Source of the DNA: Comamonas thiooxydans
GTDB taxonomy: Bacteria; Pseudomonadota; Gammaproteobacteria; Burkholderiales; Burkholderiaceae_C
Assembly: GCF_000964545.1 (NCBI RefSeq)
Contig: NZ_BBVD01000003.1
Coordinates: forward strand, 186,001 to 250,000
Direction of reading: 5' to 3'
DNA length: 64,000 nt
Shown here: piece after piece, positions 17,883-26,429 of the stretch
Numbering within the stretch: the first letter of the stretch is position 1
Layout of the letters: every line of letters starts with the position of its first letter
Notes under the pieces: generated by a model
The model's input: only the letters and a program-made list of their open reading frames with translations
The model's database searches: none
What the model was told of the DNA's origin: nothing
Made by a program: the position numbers and the translations under genes

Positions 17883-17957
17883 CTCCCCGTAGTTCAATGG
17901 ATAGAACGGTCGCCTCCTAAGCGACAGATACAGGTTCGATTCCTGTCGGGGGGACCA
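17883..17957 (+). tRNA. tRNA-Arg (anticodon CCT)
   Basis: The cloverleaf folds completely. The acceptor arms are CTCCCCG and CGGGGGG with one T-G pair, the D stem is GTTC/GAAC, and the anticodon stem GTCGC/GCGAC has loop CTCCTAA (anticodon CCT at 17916-17918). The T arm is ACAGG/CCTGT with loop TTCGATT, and a genomically encoded CCA ends the gene. It reads AGG codons. tRNA 3' ends of this kind are frequent integration sites, and integrase-type repeats follow closely. Confidence 0.97.
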
Positions 17958-17962
17958 AATTC

Positions 17963-17997
17963 AAGGCCGCGAAGGTTCACCACCTTCCGGCCTTTTT
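17963..17997 (+). terminator. Rho-independent terminator of tRNA-Arg
   Basis: AAGGCC with GAAGG pairs with CCTTC and GGCCTT (imperfect stem, 17963-17994), followed by a run of T. It starts five bases after the CCA. Confidence 0.75.
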
Positions 17998-18307
17998 CTT
18001 TTCCCCCTCGATAGCGTCAATTTTATAGTCCACCGTAGTCCACTGAAGTGCATGGCAATCCGGAGGTATCTGGGGGTACATCTGGGGGTACATTTTTAGA
18101 AATTGAGGGCACATTTCAGATGCCCCCAGTCTTGCCCTATGGCTTCGTCCCCCTCGTCACCCAACCCTTGCCCTCGTCGGCGTGAATATCGAGCAGCCCT
18201 TCTCTGGCGCTGGTATATGAGTCATGCTTTTCGCCGCAGGCAACCAGACAGCAACAGGAACGCGGGCCGCTCAATGCAAAATGCCCATACGCATGCGTAC
18301 TTCGCAA
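17998..18307. other. Non-coding stretch after tRNA-Arg, possible integration scar
   Basis: About 310 bases without a convincing gene. The first part holds clustered short repeats of the kind found beside tRNA-integrated elements (listed separately). The rest (18130-18307) has no recognisable feature; no integrase frame is present. Confidence 0.5.
18026..18129. repeat. Clustered direct and inverted repeats downstream of tRNA-Arg
   Basis: TAGTCCAC occurs at 18026-18033 and 18036-18043 (10-base period). TCTGGGGGTACA occurs in perfect tandem at 18069-18080 and 18081-18092. An inverted CCCCCAG core follows at 18123-18129. The arrangement resembles arm-type binding sites of tyrosine recombinases upstream of integrase genes next to tRNA genes, but no integrase follows. 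Confidence 0.6.
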
Positions 18308-18925
18308 TCAAGCCTTGGCACGCGGCTTGAAGAGATGGATGGTTTCGCCACGGGCAAGCATCTCCACCAACTGAGCGACGCGTCTGGCGCGCGTCTCGGC
18401 TCTCGCGGCAGTCTGGATACGCCACAGTATCGCGTAGCGATTAGAGGCATTGATGCTTGCAAAGAAGGCCTTGGCGGCCGGCTTGGCATTCAGTGCAGCC
18501 TGCAGATCCTCGGGCACCGTGGACGTACGTGCACCGTCGTAGGCCCGCGCCCAGCGCCCGTCAGCCTTGGCCGCCTCTATCTGAGCCTGACCCGGGGCCT
18601 GCATGCGGCCCGCTTCAATGAGTGCCTGTACCTTGTTGACATTGATTCTCGACCAGACACTTCGCGCACGCCTCGGCGTGAAGCGCTGGAGATAGTGTTG
18701 ATCGTCAAGACTTTTCTTCTGTCCATCGATCCAGCCCCAACACAGCGCAATCTCCACCGCTTCGGGGTAGGTGACACTGGGCTCGTTGGAGCCTCGCTTG
18801 GCGATCTTGAGCCAGAGGCCTTCGGAAGTAGCATGATTCTTCTTCAGCCAGGCCTCGAAGGCTTTGGCGCTCTTGAACAGGGTTGGAGCAAGCTCAAGCG
18901 GGATGATGGATTTGACAGTAGGCAT
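18308..18925 (-). CDS. YdeI/OmpD-associated family protein
   Basis: The 205-residue protein has the YdeI-like layout: FKSAKAFEAWLKKNH at the start, the signature YPEAVEIALCWGWIDGQKKSLDD, then FTPRRARSVWSRINVNKVQALIEAGRM and a C-terminal YdeI/OmpD-associated helical region. Members have been linked to bacteriocin protection or stress tolerance; the molecular role is unclear. I chose ATG 18925 over the GTG directly before it. It is a single gene in the accessory-looking stretch after tRNA-Arg. Confidence 0.88.
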   Translation of the reverse strand: MPTVKSIIPLELAPTLFKSAKAFEAWLKKNHATSEGLWLKIAKRGSNEPSVTYPEAVEIALCWGWIDGQKKSLDDQHYLQRFTPRRARSVWSRINVNKVQALIEAGRMQAPGQAQIEAAKADGRWARAYDGARTSTVPEDLQAALNAKPAAKAFFASINASNRYAILWRIQTAARAETRARRVAQLVEMLARGETIHLFKPRAKA

Positions 18926-19080
18926 CACCTGGACCTATGCGGCATTAACATCAGCGCGATTCGTGGCATAGAGGCAGGAACCTGGTTGATGGTGGGGTAA
19001 GACAAGTTTAACCAGAGCTCCCAGCCTATGGCAGTCGCAAAATGCCCCACGACTCGCCCCCAGACCAGGGGCTTGAGCGA

Positions 19081-20436
19081 TCACAACAACTGCGCAAGCA
19101 ATCCTGTCAGCCCTGCCGCCACAATGACGTAGATGACATTGATCTTGAAGCGGAGCAACGCGATGCCTGCTGCCAGACCAATGGCAATCGACGGCCACTC
19201 TATGTGTCCTGCGAAGCCTTGGGGCCAAACTACATGGTAGGCAAAGAAGACTGCCAGATTCAGAATGACACCCACGACCGCAGCGGTGATTCCGATCAAT
19301 GGCGCAGTGAATTTCAGATTGCCGTGGGTGGACTCGATAAAGGGACCACCCAGGAAAATGAAAAAGAACGACGGCAGAAAAGTGAAGAAGGTCACGATCA
19401 CTGCAGCGACGACTCCAGCGAGCAGCAGCGAATCCACACCGAAGATCGCTTTTGTCCAGCCGCCCACAAAAGCCACAAAGGACACCACCATGATGAGAGG
19501 GCCCGGAGTAGTCTCCCCCAACGCCAGGCCATCGATCATTTGTGTTGCAGTCAACCAATGAAAGTTCTCCACCGCGCCTTGGTAAACATAGGGAAGCACC
19601 GCATATGCGCCCCCAAAAGTCATCAGCGCAGCCTTGGTAAAGAACCATCCCATTTGTACCAGCGGTGATTCCAGACCAAACGCCGTGGCGAGCACGCCCA
19701 TTGCGCTGCCCCACAGCGTCAGGCAGACCAGCGACACCCTCCAGAATCCTCGCCAGGAAAACTGTGCATGCGGCGGAGTTGGAGTGTCGTCATCGATCAA
19801 TGCGGCCCCGACTGGCTGACGCGCATCGCTTTTTTCATGGCTGGAGCCACCAAAGACCTCAGGTCGCAATTTGCCACCGATGAAACCGATGGCTGCAGCC
19901 GCAATGACGATAAGCGGAAACGGAACATTGAGCGCGAAAATGGCGACAAACGCAGCAGCCGCAATGCCCCAATGCCAGCTGCTCTTGAGCGACCTGGAGC
20001 CCACTCGGTAGGCTGCCTGTGCCACAAGCGCTGTCACAGCGGGCTTGATGCCATAGAAAATGCCCGCAATGACCGGCATGTCCCCGTGGGCCATATACAG
20101 CCAGGCCAGAGCAATGATGATGAACAGCGATGGCAGGACAAAAAGAACCCCTGCCAAAATGCCACCCCATGTCCGGTGCAGCAGCCATCCCAGATACGTT
20201 GCAAGCTGTTGAGCCTCGGGCCCCGGCAGCAACATGCAGTAGTTAAGGGCGTGGAGAAATCGCTTCTCGGAAATCCATCGACGGCGGTCTACCAGCTCCT
20301 CATGCATGAGTGCTATTTGACCTGCGGGGCCGCCAAAGCTGATGAATCCAAGCTTCAACCAGAAACGCAGCGCTTCTGAAAGCGAAAGAGAGGCTGGCGC
20401 AACCGGATCGGTGGGCCTGGGCAAAGCGGTGTCCAT
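19081..20436 (-). CDS. chrA: Long-chain chromate transporter ChrA
   Basis: The 451-residue membrane protein has the two fused CHR domains of long-chain ChrA. The first carries FWLKLGFISFGGPAGQIALM and NYCMLLPGPEAQQLATYLG. The second, after a polar linker near residues 200-225, carries FFTKAALMTFGGAYAVLPYV and LALGETTPGPLIMVVSFVAF. About ten to thirteen membrane segments are predicted. The family exports chromate using the proton gradient. The start is ATG 20436; the frame stays open to 20562 without homology. No chrB regulator is adjacent, which is unusual for a dedicated resistance operon. Confidence 0.92.
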   Translation of the reverse strand: MDTALPRPTDPVAPASLSLSEALRFWLKLGFISFGGPAGQIALMHEELVDRRRWISEKRFLHALNYCMLLPGPEAQQLATYLGWLLHRTWGGILAGVLFVLPSLFIIIALAWLYMAHGDMPVIAGIFYGIKPAVTALVAQAAYRVGSRSLKSSWHWGIAAAAFVAIFALNVPFPLIVIAAAAIGFIGGKLRPEVFGGSSHEKSDARQPVGAALIDDDTPTPPHAQFSWRGFWRVSLVCLTLWGSAMGVLATAFGLESPLVQMGWFFTKAALMTFGGAYAVLPYVYQGAVENFHWLTATQMIDGLALGETTPGPLIMVVSFVAFVGGWTKAIFGVDSLLLAGVVAAVIVTFFTFLPSFFFIFLGGPFIESTHGNLKFTAPLIGITAAVVGVILNLAVFFAYHVVWPQGFAGHIEWPSIAIGLAAGIALLRFKINVIYVIVAAGLTGLLAQLL

Positions 20437-20776
20437 AAAAGCTCCATAGGGAATATCCAGCTCTTGGACGAGACACCGTCTACCCTTGCGGGACGGGAGG
20501 CTGCTTTCCCGATGCAGGAATTCTAGCCCAGTCGCCTGAGCTCTCATGCACGCCGAAGACAAAGTCTGCAGCTACCGAGAGCAGCGCCAGCACATGGAGC
20601 AGAGCCGTACTTGCTGTGCGCCACAAGGATAGGCATCTCAGCCCTCAACGCCCAGAGCTCCTTCGCGGCAGCTCACTCGCGCAGACGAAGACATCGAGCT
20701 CCGGAATTTTCCCTCTTGAAGCACACCGCAGCTCGGATCACCAGAACCATCATCACCGATAGCGCTGCTTTCAATA
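20437..20776. other. Intergenic stretch upstream of chrA
   Basis: About 340 bases between the chrA start and the stop of the beta-propeller gene. I see no convincing gene, RNA or terminator in it; the chrA promoter should be here. Confidence 0.5.
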
Positions 20777-22060
20777 TCAGGCCGCCTCCACGATCGACGA
20801 GACATCCAGCACATACATCTGGCGCTGGCTCTCATGCACCGAGTCAATGCACACCTGCTTGCCATCACGACTCCAACGTGGATGCAGGTCACAGCGGTTT
20901 TCCTTGCTCAGCTCCGGAGTGGCATAGAAACTGCCCAGATTGCGACGCTCGCCGGTCTGCATGTCGAAAAGGAACAGAAAGCGCTCGTGTGTCCTGTCAT
21001 CTGGATAGGTGTCACTCAGCATCCAGCGGGTACTCACCGGCGAGAACGTCATATGGCCGTTTTCCACCAGCACATCGCGACCAATCACTTTCACCTCTCC
21101 TCCTTCAACATCGTGATAGAGGTGGTAGTGAATCTCGCCGGCATGTGGCCCCCAGACAATGATGTGCTCGTTGTCCTGCCACAAGGGATGAGAGATCTGG
21201 TACTCCGACTTTTCATAGTCAAACGTGCCTGCGGCACTGGGGTCGAAGTCGTCAGCCAGCTGCGGCAGCGGATGATCGGAGCACTCCAGCAAGCGCATGT
21301 CCGAACCGTCCGGGTTCATGGTGATCAGGCGATGCAGGAAGCAGGTCTCATCCTTCACACGTTCTGTCCATCGATGCAAAAACAGGATGCGTGAAGAAGC
21401 CGGGTTGATCTCGATATGACTGACCCAGTGGATGGCCTTGTCCATCGACGACACATGATGGAATGCCTTGAGTTGCTCATAGCTGACCAGCAACCGGGAA
21501 TCACCTGTCGCCAGCTCCATGCACCAGATGCCGTCATCTGCGGGCGCCAGAGGCAATTCAAAAGGCTGTCCCGGCTCGCTGTAACCAATGGTCTCGTGCG
21601 TGATGTACAGGCGCCGGTAGTTGACCGACAGCGCCCAGGCACTGCTGGGTGCAACCACATACACGGGCATGGGCAGAACTCGGCGCTCTTGCGTATCCAC
21701 ATCCACCACTACGGCGCCAAAGCCCGGGTAACGGGCTGACATATCGCCCGTGCGATCGTTATAGATCAGCTTGCGACCCGGTGCGCCATCTAACCACTGC
21801 AGCTGGCTGCCCATCTGGAAGTTCCAGGCACCGGTCTCGCCCACTGCGTGAAAGCGGTCACCGTCCTGAGTGTCGAAATAGCCAATCGTGGCCTTGACCT
21901 CTGGCGTCAGGTAAATGTCCATCCAGGGCGTTTGCTGGGCTGCCAGCAGGCGATTGCCTTTGTCCCAGTTGGACTTGTTGTAGTAGCCGAAGAAATGATG
22001 AAGGCTGCCGTCACCCACGCGTCGGCAGGGAGCAAAAGAAGAATGAGAAGAGGTCGTCAT
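20777..22060 (-). CDS. Beta-propeller protein (WD40-like/PD40, oligogalacturonate lyase-like)
   Basis: A 427-residue protein without signal peptide, built of repeated beta-strand units with PD40-type ends such as HPLWQDNEHIIVWGPH and LHPRWSRDGKQVCIDSVHE. The N-terminus has SLHHFFGYYNKSNWDKGNRLL. This pattern recalls the seven-bladed fold of oligogalacturonate lyases and TolB-like proteins, but I cannot assign an activity. It follows the Bug solute-binding gene by 77 bases on the same strand, with a LysR regulator divergent from both, so it probably acts on, or senses, the ligand brought in by that system. Confidence 0.72.
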   Translation of the reverse strand: MTTSSHSSFAPCRRVGDGSLHHFFGYYNKSNWDKGNRLLAAQQTPWMDIYLTPEVKATIGYFDTQDGDRFHAVGETGAWNFQMGSQLQWLDGAPGRKLIYNDRTGDMSARYPGFGAVVVDVDTQERRVLPMPVYVVAPSSAWALSVNYRRLYITHETIGYSEPGQPFELPLAPADDGIWCMELATGDSRLLVSYEQLKAFHHVSSMDKAIHWVSHIEINPASSRILFLHRWTERVKDETCFLHRLITMNPDGSDMRLLECSDHPLPQLADDFDPSAAGTFDYEKSEYQISHPLWQDNEHIIVWGPHAGEIHYHLYHDVEGGEVKVIGRDVLVENGHMTFSPVSTRWMLSDTYPDDRTHERFLFLFDMQTGERRNLGSFYATPELSKENRCDLHPRWSRDGKQVCIDSVHESQRQMYVLDVSSIVEAA

Positions 22061-22137
22061 TGGATATCAAGCAGTAGCGTCGCAGCGACTGGCTGCGACT
22101 CGAAAGCGATGCAGGGCATGAAGAAGCCCGGCTCTGG

Positions 22138-23136
22138 TTAATTCGCCGTAATCTTTCCGGCAGCGATCACCTGGTCCCAACGCTGCTTTTCCTTGGCCAC
22201 AAAGCTTTGCGCTTCTGCCAGGGTATTGGCCACGGCACTCATCCCTTGATCCTGCAGCCCCTTGCGGAACTCGGGTGTATTGACCACCTTGCGGATGTCT
22301 TCACTGAGCTTGTGCACGAGGGCCTGAGGCACCTTGGAGGACACGGCAACCGTGGTCCATGATGTGGCTACATAGTCCTTCATTCCTGCCTCACCGGTCG
22401 TCTGCACATCCGGCAGCGCCGCCAGGCGCTCATTGCCGGTCACCGCCAGCGCCTTGAGCTTGCCGCCCTTGACATGAGCCAGCACTGTCGGAGGGTTCTC
22501 GAACATCAACTGGATCTGGCCACCGAGCAAATCATTGAGCGCTGCCGAGCTTCCACGATAGGGAACATGAACAATGGGAGCGCCGGACTGGAGCTTGTAC
22601 AGCTCTCCCATCATGTGAACCGACGAGCCCACGCCAGCAGAGCCAAAATTGATGCTGCCTGGATCCTTCTTGGCCAGCTCGGTCAGCTCCTGCAGATTCT
22701 TGACCGGCAGGTTGGGGGTTGCAACCACGACATGAGGCATCTCCGCCAGCACGGTGACAACGCGCAACTCCTTGGCAGGGTCGTAAGGCAGTTTCTTGTA
22801 AACCCCGTAAGCAGCATGCAATCCGATGGATCCCACCATCAGCGTGTAGCCGTCCGCCGGCTGATCGGACACGTATTTCCCACCCAGATGGCCGCCTGCA
22901 CCTGGCTTGTTCTCAACCACCACGGCTTGATTCCACATACGGCCGAGCCTGTCGGCAAGCATACGGGCCTGCACGTCCGAGCTGCCACCCGCAGTGAACG
23001 GCACGATGATGCGAATTTGACGAGCAGGATTGGGATATGCGGAGCTGCCTTCAGCCCAGGCCGAGCCGACGCTCGCCAACGTTGCGGCAGCCAGCACTCC
23101 CAGACACAGAGAGCGACGAGCGCTAATGCAAACCAT
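22138..23136 (-). CDS. Bug-family (TctC-type) periplasmic solute-binding protein
   Basis: The 332-residue protein has a signal peptide (cleavage near SAWA) and the Bug signatures: IRIIVPFTAGGSSDVQARML, VVVENKPGAGGHLGGKYV, INFGSAGVGSSVHMMGEL and VPYRGSSAALNDLLGGQIQLMF. Bug proteins bind carboxylates or other organic anions in the periplasm and serve tripartite tricarboxylate transporters or act as sensors. No TctA/TctB membrane genes are nearby, so it is an orphan. It heads a probable two-gene unit with the propeller gene and is divergent from a LysR regulator. Confidence 0.93.
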   Translation of the reverse strand: MVCISARRSLCLGVLAAATLASVGSAWAEGSSAYPNPARQIRIIVPFTAGGSSDVQARMLADRLGRMWNQAVVVENKPGAGGHLGGKYVSDQPADGYTLMVGSIGLHAAYGVYKKLPYDPAKELRVVTVLAEMPHVVVATPNLPVKNLQELTELAKKDPGSINFGSAGVGSSVHMMGELYKLQSGAPIVHVPYRGSSAALNDLLGGQIQLMFENPPTVLAHVKGGKLKALAVTGNERLAALPDVQTTGEAGMKDYVATSWTTVAVSSKVPQALVHKLSEDIRKVVNTPEFRKGLQDQGMSAVANTLAEAQSFVAKEKQRWDQVIAAGKITAN

Positions 23137-23256
23137 CTAATGACTCCTTGGATTGATTGATGCGCCCTCAACTCCTGAAAACGCATGCACTTATTCGTAT
23201 GGAAGTCAGTGTAGAAAGCCTAACCTACTCGGAAAAATTCATTTTTCAAACTCATC

Positions 23257-23273
23257 TATACGCGGTTGGTATA
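23257..23273. promoter_or_regulatory. Candidate LysR-type operator (T-N11-A)
   Basis: TATAC (23257-23261) and GTATA (23269-23273) form an interrupted palindrome with a 7-base spacer, fitting the T-N11-A rule for LysR regulators. It lies in the divergent region between the Bug gene and the LysR gene. Confidence 0.5.
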
Positions 23274-23305
23274 CCCTTCATCCTCAGCATCAAACCGATT
23301 GCGCC

Positions 23306-24196
23306 ATGCCACGCCCTTTGAGTTTTAAAGAAATTGAAGCATTTCGTGCCGTGATGCAAACCGGCACCACGACCGCCGCTGCGCAGCTGCTGCACACCAC
23401 GCAGCCGTCCATCAGCCGTCTGCTGGCTCAGATGCAGACCGGCGCGGACCTGAAGCTGTTTGATATGCATAAAGGGCGGCTGCGCCCGACTGCAGAGGCA
23501 CGGGAGCTCTTTTCGACGGTGCAGCAACATTTCGTAGGTCTGGAGCGCATTGAGCGCGACCTTCAGGGGCTGCGGCAGTTCGGTGCAGGCACTCTGCGCA
23601 TAGGCTGCACCCCGGCACTGGGACTGTCCATCGTTCCCGCGGCCCTGCACAATTTTCTGCTGCACTACCCGGGTACACACATCAGCCTGCAGACACTAGG
23701 TACTACACATCTTCGGGAAGGACTGCTGCACGGCCAGTTTGACCTGGTCGTCAGTACCATGGCCATTGGCTCCCCTGAACTCAACGCAAGCGTTCTGCAT
23801 CAGACCCAGGCCGTCTGCGTCATGCATCCAGGCCATCCTCTGGCATCGCACAGCAGCCTGCATGTCCAGGACCTGGAAAACCAGCTGCTGCTGACCTTGA
23901 ATTCCGACGACAACATCTACCTGCAGCTGCAGCGAACCATGCTCGAGCATGATGTCCGCCCCAGCTCAACTGTCGAAACCACCTACTCCTCCACCATCTG
24001 CTGCCTTGCCGCGCAAGGTACAGGCTTGGGCGTAGTGAACCCCTACGTGGCGGCAACATTTGCGTCAAGCCTCTGCATCAAACCGTTCCTGCCCGAGTGC
24101 TCAGTAGAGGTGGTGCTGGCACTGCCCAGTCATTCGGCACCTTCGGAACGCACGCAATGCTTTGTCGAGGAGCTGCAAAAACAGCTGGCAACATAA
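23306..24196 (+). CDS. LysR-family transcriptional regulator
   Basis: A 296-residue LysR regulator. The N-terminal winged helix-turn-helix spans about residues 5-65 (FKEIEAFRAVMQTGTTTAAAQLLHTTQPSISRLL), and a periplasmic-binding-like effector domain follows from about residue 90 (GTLRIGCTPALGLSIVP). It is divergent from the Bug and beta-propeller genes with 169 bases between starts, and an interrupted palindrome is present in between, so it most likely controls that unit and itself. The inducer is unknown. ATG 23306 gives the usual LysR N-terminus. Confidence 0.92.
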   Translation: MPRPLSFKEIEAFRAVMQTGTTTAAAQLLHTTQPSISRLLAQMQTGADLKLFDMHKGRLRPTAEARELFSTVQQHFVGLERIERDLQGLRQFGAGTLRIGCTPALGLSIVPAALHNFLLHYPGTHISLQTLGTTHLREGLLHGQFDLVVSTMAIGSPELNASVLHQTQAVCVMHPGHPLASHSSLHVQDLENQLLLTLNSDDNIYLQLQRTMLEHDVRPSSTVETTYSSTICCLAAQGTGLGVVNPYVAATFASSLCIKPFLPECSVEVVLALPSHSAPSERTQCFVEELQKQLAT

Positions 24197-24345
24197 GCAG
24201 CCCAGCCCTGCAGCAAAGACTAGCCACTCAAGAAAATTCCAGCGTCAGATGACGGCGAACGCCAAATGCGTCTCAAGGGTCTGCGCCCGCAACCGAGTAC
24301 ATGTGCATGGATGGGGTGGAATTCCGGCGATAGTCAGAGGGCCTC

Positions 24346-24651
24346 TTACCGGGCCTTGCATTGAATCGGCACCATGCGGCCGACCTCGACCGTCAGATCC
24401 AGTCCTTTTCCTCGGATGGTATTGGGCCCGTTGCTGTAAACAAATCCGGAGCCGCTTGGCTGCTGTGGAAGCTCTATGCCTTGACCGCCGCGCATCAAGA
24501 CTGCTTTGCTGTTGGCAGGCGAGAAACGCACCGAAATGGATTCTCCGTTTGCACAGGTGAATGCAACTTCACGGTCTGCGTCTTGAGACGGCGCAGAACT
24601 GCAGGCACTGACGGCGATTGCGGCGAACATGGCAAGCCCGATGACTTTCAT
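24346..24651 (-). CDS. mliC: MliC-type C-type lysozyme inhibitor lipoprotein
   Basis: The 101-residue precursor has a lipoprotein signal with lipobox VSAC (lipidated C17). The mature domain begins VAFTCANGESISVRFSPANSKAVLM and ends VPIQCKAR, matching the MliC/PliC fold with its disulfide-forming cysteines and central SG.FVYSNG loop. MliC sits on the outer membrane and blocks C-type lysozyme by inserting a loop into its active site. The gene stands alone on the minus strand. Confidence 0.88.
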   Translation of the reverse strand: MKVIGLAMFAAIAVSACSSAPSQDADREVAFTCANGESISVRFSPANSKAVLMRGGQGIELPQQPSGSGFVYSNGPNTIRGKGLDLTVEVGRMVPIQCKAR

Positions 24652-24839
24652 AGACTTCTCCCGTGATATTTCAAGGCAAGACTCAAGCAGTCATGAAGAA
24701 CTCTTGTGTCTGGTGGCACTTCCAACACTTGGCAGATCACCTTTGTCTCGACAGGCTGGGAGATCCCAACCTGCTACAAGCTCCTGCCAACGAGTCAGAC
24801 CGCAACGCGAAGTGGAGCTTGATTGACGCATATCTGAGC

Positions 24840-26309
24840 TCAGGCTGAACTCACACGCCTGTCGCGCTCCTTGTCCCGGTAAAGGCGTGCTTTTTCAGCA
24901 TACATGGCCTTGTCCGCCCCTTGAACAATGCTTTCTATCGGCGTGCCTTCCAGGCCACAGGCATGGCCCATGGAAACCTGGATGCTGTGACCCGGATAGA
25001 ACTGATTGTTCAACTCCAGCAAGGACAAGATGCGCTCCTGCAATGCCACGGCACCACGTTCATCAGTTCCCGGCAATAGCACGACAAACTCATCACCACC
25101 AATGCGGGCGGCGCAGGCCGGCGCATCCACTGCCTTGGAGAGAACTTCGCCCATACGCCTGAGCATGGCATCGCCTGCAGTATGCCCATGCTCGTCGTTG
25201 ACGACCTTGAGTCCATTCATATCTATGGCAAGCATGGACAAGGGCCAGGGCCCTTTGCGCGACAGCCTGTTGAGCTCTTCGGTATAGAAAGCGCGGTTGC
25301 GCAACTGGGTCAACACATCATGCTTGCCCAGATATTCAAGATAAGCCTCAGCCTTCTTGCGAGCGGTGATATCCACGAGTGACAGCAGAACCAAACCCCA
25401 CTTCTCCGCGTGGCTGCTCATGATGGCGAACTCCATATGAATATGGAGCACATCGCCAGCCAGCCCGTAGTTCACCACTTCCCGCTGCTGCACCAGCTTC
25501 CCTTCCCAAAGGTCTATCAGCTGCTCGGCAAACGAATCGTACATTTCGCCCCTGAAAACCTTGGACAGATTCTGCAGCAGTTGCTGCTTGCTCTCGGCAC
25601 CGAACATTTGCAGCGTCTGGCGATTGACATCGAGCACCTGGATTTCCTGCATGCAGCGGGTCACGAATTCCGGATGCACTTTCAGAAAAGTCCGGAAATC
25701 GGTGATTCCGCGCGCTCGCACATCGTCCATCAGGCGCTTGACCACGCTGAAGTCCTCAACCCACAGCGACACCGGGGAGTACTCGAACAGGTCTCTGGCG
25801 TATTGCTCGCTGCGCTGCAGCTTCACCGTGCTCTGCACCTCCGCCGTCACATCCTCCAGAGAGACCAGCACCCGGCTCCAGCTTTGCTCGTAGCCCGGCA
25901 GTACACGCGCCCTCACCTGCACATCGAGCCGCCGTCCATCCAGGGCATAGTTGACCGAACGGGTCTCGAAACTGAGCACCCCCTCCCAGAGAGCGACCAG
26001 TTCATTCATGATGCTGTCGAGCATGTCGCCGCGAAAGACCTCGCTAAGCCGGCTCTTCAGGGTTTCCTCATCTTCGGCCTTGAACAGGTCCAGCGTGTAC
26101 TGATTGACCCGCAGCACCTTGTAGGACTGACTGCAAAGCCTGAGCCGTTCCGGATCCTCTTTGAGAAAGCTGAGCAGATCGCTCACCCCCTGCGCCCGCC
26201 ATTGATCGAAAATCTGTTTCAGGCCGCTGTAATCCTCCATCCAGAGCGATACCGGTGCCAGGTTGAACATATCCTCGAAGTCCAGACCTTCTGCGAGCGA
26301 ATTTTTCAC
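24840..26309 (-). CDS. Diguanylate cyclase with two tandem PAS-like domains
   Basis: The 489-residue protein has two homologous N-terminal sensor units: PVSLWMEDYSGLKQIF near residue 20 and PVSLWVEDFSVVKRLM near residue 165, each followed by a PAS core. A C-terminal GGDEF domain has the active-site motif RIGGDEF near residue 402. It should make cyclic di-GMP in the cytoplasm. No RxxD inhibitory site precedes GGDEF (DAPA occupies that place), so product feedback may be absent. GTG 26309 is the preferred start because GGAGG lies eight bases upstream. No membrane segment is seen. Confidence 0.9.
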   Translation of the reverse strand: MKNSLAEGLDFEDMFNLAPVSLWMEDYSGLKQIFDQWRAQGVSDLLSFLKEDPERLRLCSQSYKVLRVNQYTLDLFKAEDEETLKSRLSEVFRGDMLDSIMNELVALWEGVLSFETRSVNYALDGRRLDVQVRARVLPGYEQSWSRVLVSLEDVTAEVQSTVKLQRSEQYARDLFEYSPVSLWVEDFSVVKRLMDDVRARGITDFRTFLKVHPEFVTRCMQEIQVLDVNRQTLQMFGAESKQQLLQNLSKVFRGEMYDSFAEQLIDLWEGKLVQQREVVNYGLAGDVLHIHMEFAIMSSHAEKWGLVLLSLVDITARKKAEAYLEYLGKHDVLTQLRNRAFYTEELNRLSRKGPWPLSMLAIDMNGLKVVNDEHGHTAGDAMLRRMGEVLSKAVDAPACAARIGGDEFVVLLPGTDERGAVALQERILSLLELNNQFYPGHSIQVSMGHACGLEGTPIESIVQGADKAMYAEKARLYRDKERDRRVSSA

Positions 26310-26401
26310 AAACGATACCTCCGCCAACGATTATTACCGAGACTTCAAGCCTGCACTCAGCCCTCTTTTGCAAGAGTCGAGCAACTATCTCGCCGCAATG
26401 A

Positions 26402-26425
26402 AAAAGACTCCCTGCGGAGTCTTTT
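26402..26425 (-). terminator. Terminator after the GAF-GGDEF gene
   Basis: AAAAGACTCC (26402-26411) and GGAGTCTTTT (26416-26425) form a perfect 10-bp stem with a CTGC loop and T tract. It separates the two diguanylate cyclase genes, so they are likely independent transcripts. Confidence 0.88.
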
Positions 26426-26429
26426 CAGG

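Noticed and set aside
20437..20562. N-terminal extension of chrA by 42 codons
   Set aside because: The frame is open but the added residues do not resemble any ChrA N-terminus; ATG 20436 gives the family start.
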